From the NCBI GenBank assembly GCA_020344865.1, contig CP070830.1:756160-762455 (forward strand): DNA of 6,296 bases, read 5' to 3'. Each line of letters opens with the position of its first letter. Within the stretch, counting starts at the first letter, position 1. This document shows positions 1 through 5,962 of the stretch, one piece after another. Origin of the DNA: Planctomycetota bacterium (GTDB lineage: Bacteria; Planctomycetota; Phycisphaerae; Sedimentisphaerales; Anaerobacaceae). The position numbers were made by a program, and so were the translations under genes. The notes beneath the pieces were generated by a model. It had not been told where the DNA came from and did no database searches. It saw nothing but the letters and a program-made list of their open reading frames with translations.

Positions 1-396
1 ATATGGTGGGTTGGCCTTGAAAGGATGTCGCGAGTTCAGATAAATCGGAATCCCGTACCCGTGCATCTGCCAGTTGCTCGGCACCTCGATATCGTCCCAA
101 CCCTTAACGTCGTAATCAGGCTTGTAGAAATCCTTCGGCCGGTCAGCCGGCTTTCGCACCCAGTTGAACTTCCAATTCCCGTTAAGAGACTTATAAAACG
201 GCGACTCCTCCCGCACACAGGCCAATGCGCTCTTAACATCAGCATATGGCATCAGCGTACAATGACCCGGTTCTTTGTTCCTGCCTACCACCTCCGGGTT
301 CTCCCAGTCCACAGCCGCTTCTAACACCCCCGCAAAACTCGCCAAAACCACCGTCATCATGCCAATTACAAACAACTCACACTTCCACCTTAGCAT
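1..396 (-). CDS. lacZ: LacZ-type beta-galactosidase (GH2), secreted, N-terminal part only
   Basis: This is the first 132 residues of a glycoside hydrolase family 2 beta-galactosidase, cut by the left edge of the window. The frame is open from an ATG at 396 to base 1. A ribosome binding site TAAGGAG (404-410) lies 7 nt upstream. Residues 1-27 look like a Sec signal peptide: a short charged start, a hydrophobic stretch at residues 8-24, and probable cleavage after LEA. From residue 30 the protein carries LacZ N-terminal landmarks: DWENPEV (30-36), SLNGNWKFNW (70-79), VPSNWQMHGYG (105-115), PIYLN (117-121) and NPPY at the edge. These belong to the sugar-binding domain that precedes the immunoglobulin-like and TIM-barrel domains. 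The catalytic glutamates lie outside the window, so activity cannot be judged. The family hydrolyses terminal beta-D-galactosides; the signal peptide suggests a periplasmic or outer location, unlike cytoplasmic E. coli LacZ. It is divergent from the nitrilase gene. Confidence 0.93.
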   Translation of the reverse strand, partial: MLRWKCELFVIGMMTVVLASFAGVLEAAVDWENPEVVGRNKEPGHCTLMPYADVKSALACVREESPFYKSLNGNWKFNWVRKPADRPKDFYKPDYDVKGWDDIEVPSNWQMHGYGIPIYLNSRHPFKANPPY

Positions 397-448
397 TGCT
401 TTTCTCCTTATAATTGCTCAAACTTCGAATCTCAATAAATTGCCGGCC

Positions 449-476
449 ATTATATCCTGCCTCCAGCTAATCGCAA
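449..476 (-). promoter_or_regulatory. Predicted sigma70-type promoter of the GH2 gene
   Basis: Read on the minus strand, TTGCGA (476-471) and a perfect TATAAT (454-449) are separated by 16 nt. The expected transcription start near 442 gives a leader of roughly 45 nt before the ATG at 396, with a clear ribosome binding site in it. The call rests on consensus matching by eye only. Confidence 0.5.
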
Positions 477-489
477 CGATATTTCACAG

Positions 490-522
490 CCCTTCACACA
501 CCCTTGATTTTCCCTCCACTTT
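490..522. repeat. Three 11-bp phased CCCT repeats between divergent promoters
   Basis: Three consecutive 11-bp units begin at 490, 501 and 512: CCCTTCACACA, CCCTTGATTTT and CCCTCCACTTT. The first four bases are identical in all three and the fifth is pyrimidine. The block lies between the -35 of the minus-strand promoter (471-476) and the -35 of the plus-strand promoter (527-532). Direct repeats with about one helical turn of spacing are the pattern bound by some winged-helix response regulators of the OmpR/PhoB type. That function here is inference; the repeat is short and could be chance in C-rich DNA. Confidence 0.35.
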
Positions 523-526
523 TATT

Positions 527-555
527 TTGACGAACCAGCCAACTTAGGATATATA
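527..555 (+). promoter_or_regulatory. Predicted sigma70-type promoter of the nitrilase gene
   Basis: TTGACG (527-532) and TATATA (550-555) are separated by 17 nt. The predicted start near 562 leaves a leader of about 48 nt to the ATG at 610. It would leave almost none for the upstream in-frame TTG at 568, which argues against that codon as the start. Confidence 0.45.
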
Positions 556-609
556 GGTAAACGTGAGTTGTCTGGCTTTTGGCAAAGCTGGGCCGACATA
601 CGATTTATA

Positions 610-1464
610 ATGCGCAACCGTCATTCAAAAACTAAAAATATTTCTCGCAGCCTCTTACTGGCATCCCTCGCCGTAATGTTGTTCGCACAGGAGCTCCCGG
701 CCGAAATGAAAAACGTAAGAATCGCTATGTGCCAGATTTTCTCAGTCAATAGTGACCGCTCCGGAAATTTCATCCGCATCGAGAACGCGATTCGCCAGGC
801 AAAAAATGCAAAAGCCGATATCATCTGCTTTCCAGAGACCGTAATCTTGGGCTGGGTAAACCCTGATGCCCACCAAAAAGCACATCCCATCCCCGGTGAG
901 GACTCGAATCGTCTGTGCGAACTGGCCAAAAAATACAAAACCTACCTCTGTGTGGGCCTCGCGGAAAAAAGCGGAGACAGCCTGCACGACTCCGCAATAC
1001 TAATCGACGACAAAGGCAAAATCCTCCTCAAGCACCGTAAAATCAACTTATTGACCGAACTGATGACGCCACCCTACACGCCGGGCAAAGACGTCAACGC
1101 CGTCGAAACAAAATTCGGCAAAATCGGCCTCTTAATATGCGCCGACACCTTTGAAGACAAGATACTAAAGCGAATGGCCGACTTAAAACCCGATTTGCTG
1201 CTCGTACCTTATGGCTGGGCCGGACCGGAACCGGACTGGCCCGAACACGGCAAAAACCTCAAAGACGTAGTCACCAATACCGCCCGCAAAACCTCCGCAC
1301 ACGTCATCGGAACGGACCTCGTCGGACAAATAACCGCCGGTCCCTGGGATGGACACGTGTTCGGCGGACAAAGCGTCGCCGCAGATAAAGACGGCAAAGT
1401 ACTCGCAATCGCCAAAGACCGAGATAAAGATATAAAAATCATCTCCGTAAAAATATCGCAGTAA
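610..1464 (+). CDS. Nitrilase-superfamily carbon-nitrogen hydrolase, probably exported
   Basis: The product is a 284-residue carbon-nitrogen hydrolase, a family that cleaves amide, nitrile or ureido C-N bonds. The catalytic triad is readable: Glu76 in FPET, Lys144 in HRKINL and Cys177 in LLICADT. A further family-typical Glu119 lies in GLAEKSG. The fold covers about residues 36-283, close to normal single-domain length. Residues 1-31 resemble a Sec signal peptide: a basic start, a hydrophobic core at 14-26, and LPA before the predicted cut. I chose the ATG at 610 because it includes this signal and follows the predicted promoter by about 50 nt, but no good ribosome binding site precedes it. 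An internal ATG at 706 follows AGGAG (689-693) at 12 nt and would give a cytoplasmic form beginning MKNVRIAMCQ. The substrate cannot be named from sequence. A 146-bp gap with its own promoter separates it from the next gene, so an operon is not implied. Confidence 0.9.
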   Translation: MRNRHSKTKNISRSLLLASLAVMLFAQELPAEMKNVRIAMCQIFSVNSDRSGNFIRIENAIRQAKNAKADIICFPETVILGWVNPDAHQKAHPIPGEDSNRLCELAKKYKTYLCVGLAEKSGDSLHDSAILIDDKGKILLKHRKINLLTELMTPPYTPGKDVNAVETKFGKIGLLICADTFEDKILKRMADLKPDLLLVPYGWAGPEPDWPEHGKNLKDVVTNTARKTSAHVIGTDLVGQITAGPWDGHVFGGQSVAADKDGKVLAIAKDRDKDIKIISVKISQ

Positions 1465-1532
1465 TAACTTGATGTTCGCTTCCAAATGGTTTAATAATAA
1501 AGACCGAATGCTTGACAAGTTTCGGCTTCCTG

Positions 1533-1561
1533 TTGCAGGCCGAGAGCTTTCAAATTATAAC
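1533..1561 (+). promoter_or_regulatory. Predicted promoter of the zinc-ribbon gene
   Basis: TTGCAG (1533-1538) and TATAAC (1556-1561) are 17 nt apart. The -10 matches consensus at five of six positions; the -35 matches at only three. The predicted start near 1568 would give a leader of about 43 nt. A better -35-like TTGACA at 1512-1517 has no -10 at the right distance. Confidence 0.4.
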
Positions 1562-1596
1562 AAGCGTGCCCAAAGTCGCTGATACTGAACCTTTTT

Positions 1597-1601
1597 GGAG
1601 G
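1597..1601 (+). promoter_or_regulatory. Ribosome binding site fixing the zinc-ribbon start
   Basis: GGAGG lies 9 nt before the ATG at 1611. It decides the start: the same frame is open back to a TTG at 1512, but that extension has no comparable site, crosses the predicted promoter and adds residues unlike a zinc ribbon. Confidence 0.8.
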
Positions 1602-1610
1602 ATAACAATT

Positions 1611-2138
1611 ATGAAATGTCCTGCATGCCCGAATCAACTACAGCAAATGACCGTCGGTGACGTTACGGTCGATGTCTGCAAAGGTGGCTGTGGAGGAATC
1701 TGGTTCGACAATTTCGAGCTCAAAAAGTTCGACGAGCCCCACGAATCCGCCGGCGAGGCCCTGCTCGACATAGAGCGGGACGAAGGTTTCCTCGTCGACC
1801 TGAATAAGAAAAGAAACTGCCCCAAATGTAACGACCTCGTGATGATGACGCACTTCTTCAGCGTCAAAAAACAGGTCGCCGTCGATGAATGCCCCGGCTG
1901 TGCGGGCATCTGGCTCGACGCCGGTGAGCTAAAGCAAATTCGCTCCATGTTCAAAACAGAACAGGAAAGAAACCAGGCCGCCGACGAATACTTCGACGAG
2001 GTCTTCGGTGACAAACTCAAAGCAATGCAGGCGGAAAGCGATGCCGGACTGAGACGGGCTCGAAATATCGCAAGAACGTTCCGGTTCATCTGTCCGAGCT
2101 ACTACATCCCCGGAAAACAGGTCTGGGGCGCGTTCTGA
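1611..2138 (+). CDS. zf-TFIIB domain protein with two zinc ribbons
   Basis: The product is a 175-residue protein with two tandem zf-TFIIB zinc ribbons. The first uses Cys3, Cys6, Cys23 and Cys27, followed by GGIWFDNFEL (28-37). The second uses Cys70, Cys73, Cys94 and Cys97, followed by GIWLDAGEL (99-107). The G-I-W-[FL]-D-x-x-E-L signature after the last cysteine is typical of this family. Each ribbon should bind one Zn ion. Residues 111-155 are charged and probably helical. The protein ends in an aromatic, Pro/Gly-containing tail, FRFICPSYYIPGKQVWGAF (157-175), that looks constrained. No signal peptide or membrane segment is visible, so it is probably cytoplasmic. The biochemical role of the family is not known; nucleic-acid or protein binding is only a guess from the fold. 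It lies between two amidohydrolase genes at gaps of 146 and 113 bp, with no evident functional link. Confidence 0.88.
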   Translation: MKCPACPNQLQQMTVGDVTVDVCKGGCGGIWFDNFELKKFDEPHESAGEALLDIERDEGFLVDLNKKRNCPKCNDLVMMTHFFSVKKQVAVDECPGCAGIWLDAGELKQIRSMFKTEQERNQAADEYFDEVFGDKLKAMQAESDAGLRRARNIARTFRFICPSYYIPGKQVWGAF

Positions 2139-2251
2139 GCTACCCGGCTGACCTGTGCACAACAGGCCGACTTAGTGAACCGGCATATACTCCGACGCTT
2201 AAGATAACTGCCTGCGCTTGGTTGTAGGATGGTCTCTTCGAGAAAAGCCAT

Positions 2252-3043
2252 ATGACCAAAGATAACAAAAAAATAAACGAGTGGGACCTGACCGCGACAA
2301 ATCTCCACCGCATCTCACAGCGAAAATACGAGGTCGCCGTCCTGCCCATCGGCGCCATTGAAGCGCACAACCGCCACCTCCCACAGGGTCAGGACTTCCT
2401 CCACACCACGCACATCGCCCGCCGTTGCTGCGAATTGGCCTGGGAAAAATGTCAGTCCGTAATATGCCTCCCCGCAATCCCCTACGGCGTCGACTGCAAC
2501 CTCCTCGCCTACCCGCTCACCATACACATCTCACAGACTGCCCTCGATACCGTCGTCCGCGAGATTATCACCTCACTGCGAAAACACAAAATCCGAAAAA
2601 TCGTCCTCCTGAACGGCCACGGCGGAAACGAATTCAAACCCCTCATCCGCCAAATACAAACCGAAATGGACGTCTTCGTCTTCCTCTGCGACTGGTGGAA
2701 GGTGGGCCTCGACAACTACGACAAAATCTTTACCAAACCCGATGACCACGCCGGCCAGTTCGAAACATCGATAGCAATGGCACTGTACCCACACCTGATA
2801 GAGCCAGACGTGGCCGGCAGCGGAAAAGCCCGCCCATTCCGCTTCGAAGCCCTCCGGAAAGGCTGGGTGCAAACCAGCAGAGACTTCGCTAAGCTAAACG
2901 ACCACTGCGCCATCGGCGACCCCTCCGGCGCATCCGCCGAGGCCGGTGCCCGCTACATCGAACTCGTCTGCGAACGCCTCAGCCAGTTCCTCGCCGAACT
3001 CGCCCAATCCCTCCTCGACGACCGCTTCCCCTACGAACCATAA
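2252..3043 (+). CDS. Creatininase-family amidohydrolase
   Basis: The product is a 263-residue cytoplasmic metal-dependent amidohydrolase of the creatininase superfamily, near the usual 240-270 residues. The five metal ligands known from Pseudomonas creatininase have clear counterparts: Glu37, His39 and Asp48 in GAIEAHNRHLPQGQDF, His123 in NGHGGNE, and Glu171 in DDHAGQFETS. Two metal ions, usually Zn or Mn, would activate water to open a cyclic amide or cleave a linear one. The motif differs from the common E-Q-H-G-P-H-L-P form (A, N and R at positions 38, 40 and 41), suggesting a subfamily with another substrate. The superfamily also includes formamide hydrolases and peptide-processing enzymes, so creatinine should not be assumed. 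There is no signal peptide. The ATG at 2252 has only a weak AG-rich site (GAGAAAAG, about 2240-2247) in front. No convincing promoter was found in the 113-bp gap before it, so read-through from the zinc-ribbon gene is possible. Confidence 0.9.
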   Translation: MTKDNKKINEWDLTATNLHRISQRKYEVAVLPIGAIEAHNRHLPQGQDFLHTTHIARRCCELAWEKCQSVICLPAIPYGVDCNLLAYPLTIHISQTALDTVVREIITSLRKHKIRKIVLLNGHGGNEFKPLIRQIQTEMDVFVFLCDWWKVGLDNYDKIFTKPDDHAGQFETSIAMALYPHLIEPDVAGSGKARPFRFEALRKGWVQTSRDFAKLNDHCAIGDPSGASAEAGARYIELVCERLSQFLAELAQSLLDDRFPYEP

Positions 3044-3075
3044 CTACGCCCGAACGATTTTTTGCCCGAAATTCC

Positions 3076-3104
3076 TTGAAAGACGCAGCCAACTGCCTCA
3101 TAAT
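3076..3104 (+). promoter_or_regulatory. Predicted sigma70-type promoter of the GH42 gene
   Basis: TTGAAA (3076-3081) and CATAAT (3099-3104) are 17 nt apart, each matching consensus at five of six positions. The predicted start near 3111 gives a leader of about 80 nt, A-rich at its 3' end, before the ATG at 3190. This is one of the better promoter matches in the window. Confidence 0.5.
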
Positions 3105-3189
3105 ACCCCGCCTGTGGTGAATTCCAAAAACATCACCGTAAAACACCCTAAAAATAAAACCAATACACTCAGTAAAAAGGAGAAAAAAA

Positions 3190-5328
3190 ATGAAAACCAG
3201 CAAAACCCTCTATTCCCTCAGCATCGCCGCCGCCGCACTGCTCATCACCCTCGCAAGCTGCAACACAATGCCCGTAAGCGCACAGGCAAAATCCTGCAGC
3301 GCCGAAATGCAACCCGTCAATCCCCCCGACAGACCAATACTCGTAGGCGCCGACTACTACCCAGAGCACTGGCCAAGAGAAAGATGGGAAACCGACATAA
3401 AGCTCATGAAGGATGCCGGCTTTAATGTCGTGCGATTGGCGGAGTTTTCCTGGATTTACATGGAGCCGACGGAAGGCCAATACGAGTTCGACTGGCTCGA
3501 CGATGTCCTTGACCTGCTCGCCCGCAACGACATCTACGCCATCATCTGCACACCCACCGCTGTTATGCCCGCCTGGCTCGCCAACAAGTATCCCGATGCG
3601 ATGGCAATGAAGGGCAACGGTACGCGAATTACATGGGGCGGACGCAAAAACAACTGTTTCTCAACAGGTACTTACCGTCTGCTCTCTGAGAGAATAACGC
3701 GCGCTATGGCCGAGCACTTCAGGGACAACCCCGTCGTCATCGGCTGGCAGACAGACAACGAGTTCGGGGGTACCGACTGCCGATGCTCGATATGTCGCAC
3801 AGAGTTCCAGCACTGGCTGAGGAAAAAATACGGCACACTCGATGAGCTTAACCGCGCCTGGGGCAACCACTTCTGGGGACTGGAATTCACAGCATGGGGC
3901 GAAATCACCATCCCCGACCAGCGAATAGGCGAATGGGCCAGCAGCAACCCCAGCGCCTGCCTCGATTGGAAGCGCTTCACCTCCTGGCTCAATGTCCGCT
4001 TTCAGGCCGACCAGATTGACATCATCCGCGAAATCTGTCCCCATCACTTCGTTACCCACAACTTCATGGGCTTCCACACCGGAACAAACTATTATGATAT
4101 GGCCGCCGACCTCGACTTCGTCTCCTTCGACAACTACCCCGTATGGGCCAAAAGCAAGCCCGAAATTAATTACCGCGCTGCGGCGGCAGCCGACCTTATG
4201 CGGGGCTTCAAGCAGAAAAATTTCCTGATTATGGAGCAGACCGCCGGCCCACACGGCTGGTCAACATTTCAAAGAAATCCCTGGCCCGGTGAAATCCGCC
4301 TCTTCTGTTACCAGCAGCTCGCACACGGCGCCGACGGCCAAATCTGGTTCCGCTGGAGAACTTGCACCGCAGGACGCGAGCAATACTGGCACGGACTCCT
4401 CGGCCACGATGGAAAGCCCCTCCGGCGCTACAAAGAGGCCGCTCAGGTGGCAAAGGAATACCGCAAATTAGACGAATATCTAAAAAGCACGACCGTCCCG
4501 TCCGATGTCGCAATCATCTACGACTTCGACACCGTCTGGGCCTTGCAGTTCCAGCCCAGCTACAAAGGCAACGACTTCGAGGCCGTAATGAGCAGATATT
4601 ACAACGCTCTGTTCCGCGCGGGTGTCAACGTAGACTTCATTTCTCCCTGTGCCGACTTCTCAAAATATAAACTCGTCCTCGCGCCGGACCTCTACGTCCT
4701 GCCCGACAAAGTTGCAAACAATCTTAACGACTTCGTCAAGCAGGGGGGCACACTGTTTACCGACTGCCGCGTCGGCGTAAAAGACGAAACCAACCTCTGC
4801 CACCCGCGGACCCTCCCCGGCCTGCTCTCAAAGGCCCTCGGCATAAGAATCGAGGAATACAGTCCCGTCGGTGGCGACGTCGAGTGCAAAATTGCCGGAA
4901 CCGACGATTTCCCCGGTTCCTTCAACGCCAAAAACTATGTCGACTGGGTAACCGCCGAAAACGCCGACACCCTCGCCCGCTATGAGGGCAAATGGCACCT
5001 AAAGCCCTTCGCCGCCCTCACCAGAAATACCTACGGCCAGGGAAAGGCATGGTACGCCGGAACAGTCATAAAAGAAGATGCCTTCTACGACCAGCTCATC
5101 GAAAACCTCCTCAAGGACGCGGGCGTCCGCCCGCCCGTAAAACCGCCGCTCGGCGTTGAAGTCTCAATCCGTCAGGGAAATGGCCAAAAGCTCCTCTTCG
5201 TCATAAACCACACCGATGAGCCCAAGACAGTCAACGTCCCTGCCGGAAAGACCGAACTGCTAACCGGCAAAACAACAGATGGCTCAATAACACTCGACAC
5301 CTTCGACGTCGCCGTAATAAAACTCTAA
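3190..5328 (+). CDS. Beta-galactosidase, glycoside hydrolase family 42, predicted lipoprotein
   Basis: The product is a 712-residue GH42 enzyme that removes terminal beta-galactosyl residues with retention. AAGGAG (3177-3182) precedes the ATG by 7 nt. Residues 1-24 are a lipoprotein signal: a hydrophobic core at 11-22 and lipobox L-A-S-C with lipidated Cys24, then Asn25, compatible with outer-membrane sorting. An alternative signal peptidase I site after AQA (about 33) is possible. The TIM barrel runs from about 50 to 430 and starts VGADYYPEHWP. The acid/base is Glu191 in QTDNEFG; the nucleophile is Glu349 in LIMEQTAGPHGW. Cys156, Cys197, Cys199 and Cys202 match the four-cysteine zinc site of Thermus GH42 enzyme. 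The trimerisation domain spans about 436-645 and the small C-terminal beta domain about 655-712, so the protein is complete and slightly longer than usual because of the export region. Most characterised GH42 enzymes are cytoplasmic. It is flanked by its own promoter and a strong terminator, so it is probably monocistronic. Confidence 0.95.
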   Translation: MKTSKTLYSLSIAAAALLITLASCNTMPVSAQAKSCSAEMQPVNPPDRPILVGADYYPEHWPRERWETDIKLMKDAGFNVVRLAEFSWIYMEPTEGQYEFDWLDDVLDLLARNDIYAIICTPTAVMPAWLANKYPDAMAMKGNGTRITWGGRKNNCFSTGTYRLLSERITRAMAEHFRDNPVVIGWQTDNEFGGTDCRCSICRTEFQHWLRKKYGTLDELNRAWGNHFWGLEFTAWGEITIPDQRIGEWASSNPSACLDWKRFTSWLNVRFQADQIDIIREICPHHFVTHNFMGFHTGTNYYDMAADLDFVSFDNYPVWAKSKPEINYRAAAAADLMRGFKQKNFLIMEQTAGPHGWSTFQRNPWPGEIRLFCYQQLAHGADGQIWFRWRTCTAGREQYWHGLLGHDGKPLRRYKEAAQVAKEYRKLDEYLKSTTVPSDVAIIYDFDTVWALQFQPSYKGNDFEAVMSRYYNALFRAGVNVDFISPCADFSKYKLVLAPDLYVLPDKVANNLNDFVKQGGTLFTDCRVGVKDETNLCHPRTLPGLLSKALGIRIEEYSPVGGDVECKIAGTDDFPGSFNAKNYVDWVTAENADTLARYEGKWHLKPFAALTRNTYGQGKAWYAGTVIKEDAFYDQLIENLLKDAGVRPPVKPPLGVEVSIRQGNGQKLLFVINHTDEPKTVNVPAGKTELLTGKTTDGSITLDTFDVAVIKL

Positions 5329-5359
5329 AAACACGCACCCCCAATCTCAACAAATAAAA

Positions 5360-5384
5360 AAAGCCCCCGAATAACGGGGGCTTT
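5360..5384. terminator. Bidirectional rho-independent terminator
   Basis: A perfect 10-bp stem, AAAGCCCCCG (5360-5369) with CGGGGGCTTT (5375-5384), encloses the 5-nt loop AATAA. On the plus strand it is followed by ATTTTC, and on the minus strand the U-tract continues as seven T in a row. It lies between the stop codons of GH42 and the convergent response regulator and should end both transcripts, more efficiently the minus one. Confidence 0.9.
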
Positions 5385-5420
5385 ATTTTCTCTACACTCG
5401 CCTCTTGGCTCCCGCCAGCC

Positions 5421-5831
5421 TCATTTATTCCCGCTCTTTTTCTTCTCCTCGCACTTTTTCATCTTGTCTTTAATAATCCGCCCTAATTTCATCATCTCCA
5501 CCGGCTTCGTTATATAGTCGTCCGCCCCAATCTCGAACGCCCGGTCAATATCCCCTATACTCGACTTGCCCGTCAGCATAAATACCGCAATCCCCTCCGT
5601 CCTCCTGTCGTGCTTCAGCTCCGACAGCACCTCCAGCCCGTCCATCCCCTCCATCGTAACATCCAGCAAAATAACCGATGGCACCAGCTCCTGTGCCGCC
5701 TGTATCCCGCTCGGCCCGTCCCCCGCCAGATACACCTCGAATCCCGCCAGCTTAAGATTATATTCCAGAAGCTCCCTCAGCTCCGGGTCGTCATCAATTA
5801 TTAGTATCGGTATCCTTTCAGCCATTGCCAT
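5421..5831 (-). CDS. Single-domain response regulator (CheY-like receiver)
   Basis: The product is a 136-residue stand-alone receiver domain. Acidic pocket residues Asp13 and Asp14 lie in LIIDDDPE. The phosphorylated aspartate is Asp57 in VILLDVTMEGMDG. Thr87 lies in FMLTGKS and Lys109 in DYITKPVE; all key receiver residues are present, so it should be phosphorylatable by a histidine kinase. No output domain follows: the chain ends in a short Lys/Glu-rich tail (about 121-136). It would therefore act by protein contact or as a phosphorelay shuttle. The start is uncertain: an ATG at 5825 and a TTG at 5840 are in frame, none with a strong ribosome binding site. GTGGG at 5834-5838 is spaced 8 nt from the ATG at 5825, so the true protein may be two residues shorter. 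No kinase gene is in view, so the partner is unknown. Confidence 0.93.
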   Translation of the reverse strand: MAMAERIPILIIDDDPELRELLEYNLKLAGFEVYLAGDGPSGIQAAQELVPSVILLDVTMEGMDGLEVLSELKHDRRTEGIAVFMLTGKSSIGDIDRAFEIGADDYITKPVEMMKLGRIIKDKMKKCEEKKKSGNK

Positions 5832-5869
5832 CGCCCACAATAACCGTCCCCCACAGCTTTCTCGACCGG

Positions 5870-5897
5870 ATTATAACGTCCCCCGAACCGACTTCAA
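5870..5897 (-). promoter_or_regulatory. Predicted sigma70-type promoter of the response regulator
   Basis: On the minus strand, TTGAAG (5897-5892) and a perfect TATAAT (5875-5870) are separated by 16 nt. The predicted start near 5863 leaves a leader of about 32 nt. It suggests that the regulator is transcribed separately from the upstream glycosidase gene. Confidence 0.5.
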
Positions 5898-5899
5898 CC

Positions 5900-5940
5900 A
5901 AAAAAAATAAATTAATTACCCCCCCCAAACCTCCTCCTAA
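5900..5940. other. Homopolymer-rich spacer (A8, C8 and CTCCTCC)
   Basis: This intergenic stretch has eight A (5900-5907), eight C (5919-5926) and CCTCCTCCT (5930-5938) on the plus strand. On the minus strand it reads as AGGAGGAGG, then G8, an AT-rich link and T8. The AGGAGGAGG looks like a very strong ribosome binding site, but no convincing reading frame follows it. The G-tracts could form a quadruplex; that is speculative. Confidence 0.5.
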
Positions 5941-5962
5941 AAACGCTCCCCCGGCCGCCAAT

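Noticed and set aside
25..547. Plus-strand frames at 25-324 and 275-547 and a minus-strand frame at 36-245
   Set aside because: They overlap the GH2 N-terminus, which has clear homology, a signal peptide and a ribosome binding site. Their translations are Pro/Arg/Ser-rich and resemble no protein family.
568..609. TTG at 568 as the start of the nitrilase gene
   Set aside because: It lies only about 6 nt past the predicted transcription start, has no spaced ribosome binding site, and adds residues before a signal peptide that starts naturally at the ATG at 610.
1504..1525. Imperfect hairpin CCGAA...TTCGG as a terminator after the nitrilase gene
   Set aside because: The stem is 5 bp plus a 3-bp inner part with an internal loop, and no U-tract follows.
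2152..2166. CCTGT/ACAGG hairpin after the zinc-ribbon gene
   Set aside because: It has only five base pairs with a 5-nt loop and no U-tract, so it is not credible as a terminator or riboswitch.
2186..2191. TATACT as a promoter -10 for the creatininase gene
   Set aside because: No -35-like sequence lies 15-19 bp upstream, and there is no extended -10.
2425..2745. Frame at 2425-2745 inside the creatininase gene and similar frames inside GH42 (3413-3610, 3661-4254, 3992-4228, 4229-4513, 4362-4670, 4692-4931)
   Set aside because: They are Arg/Pro/Ser-rich shadows of genes with intact catalytic motifs, without ribosome binding sites or recognisable domains.
2946..3425. Frame spanning the creatininase end, the GH42 promoter and the GH42 start
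   Set aside because: It overlaps two well-supported genes in another frame and its translation is low-complexity (Ser/Asn/Pro, then Arg-rich).
5566..5910. Plus-strand frames over the response regulator
   Set aside because: They are antisense shadows of the receiver gene; Ser/Pro-rich composition reflects the C-rich plus strand.
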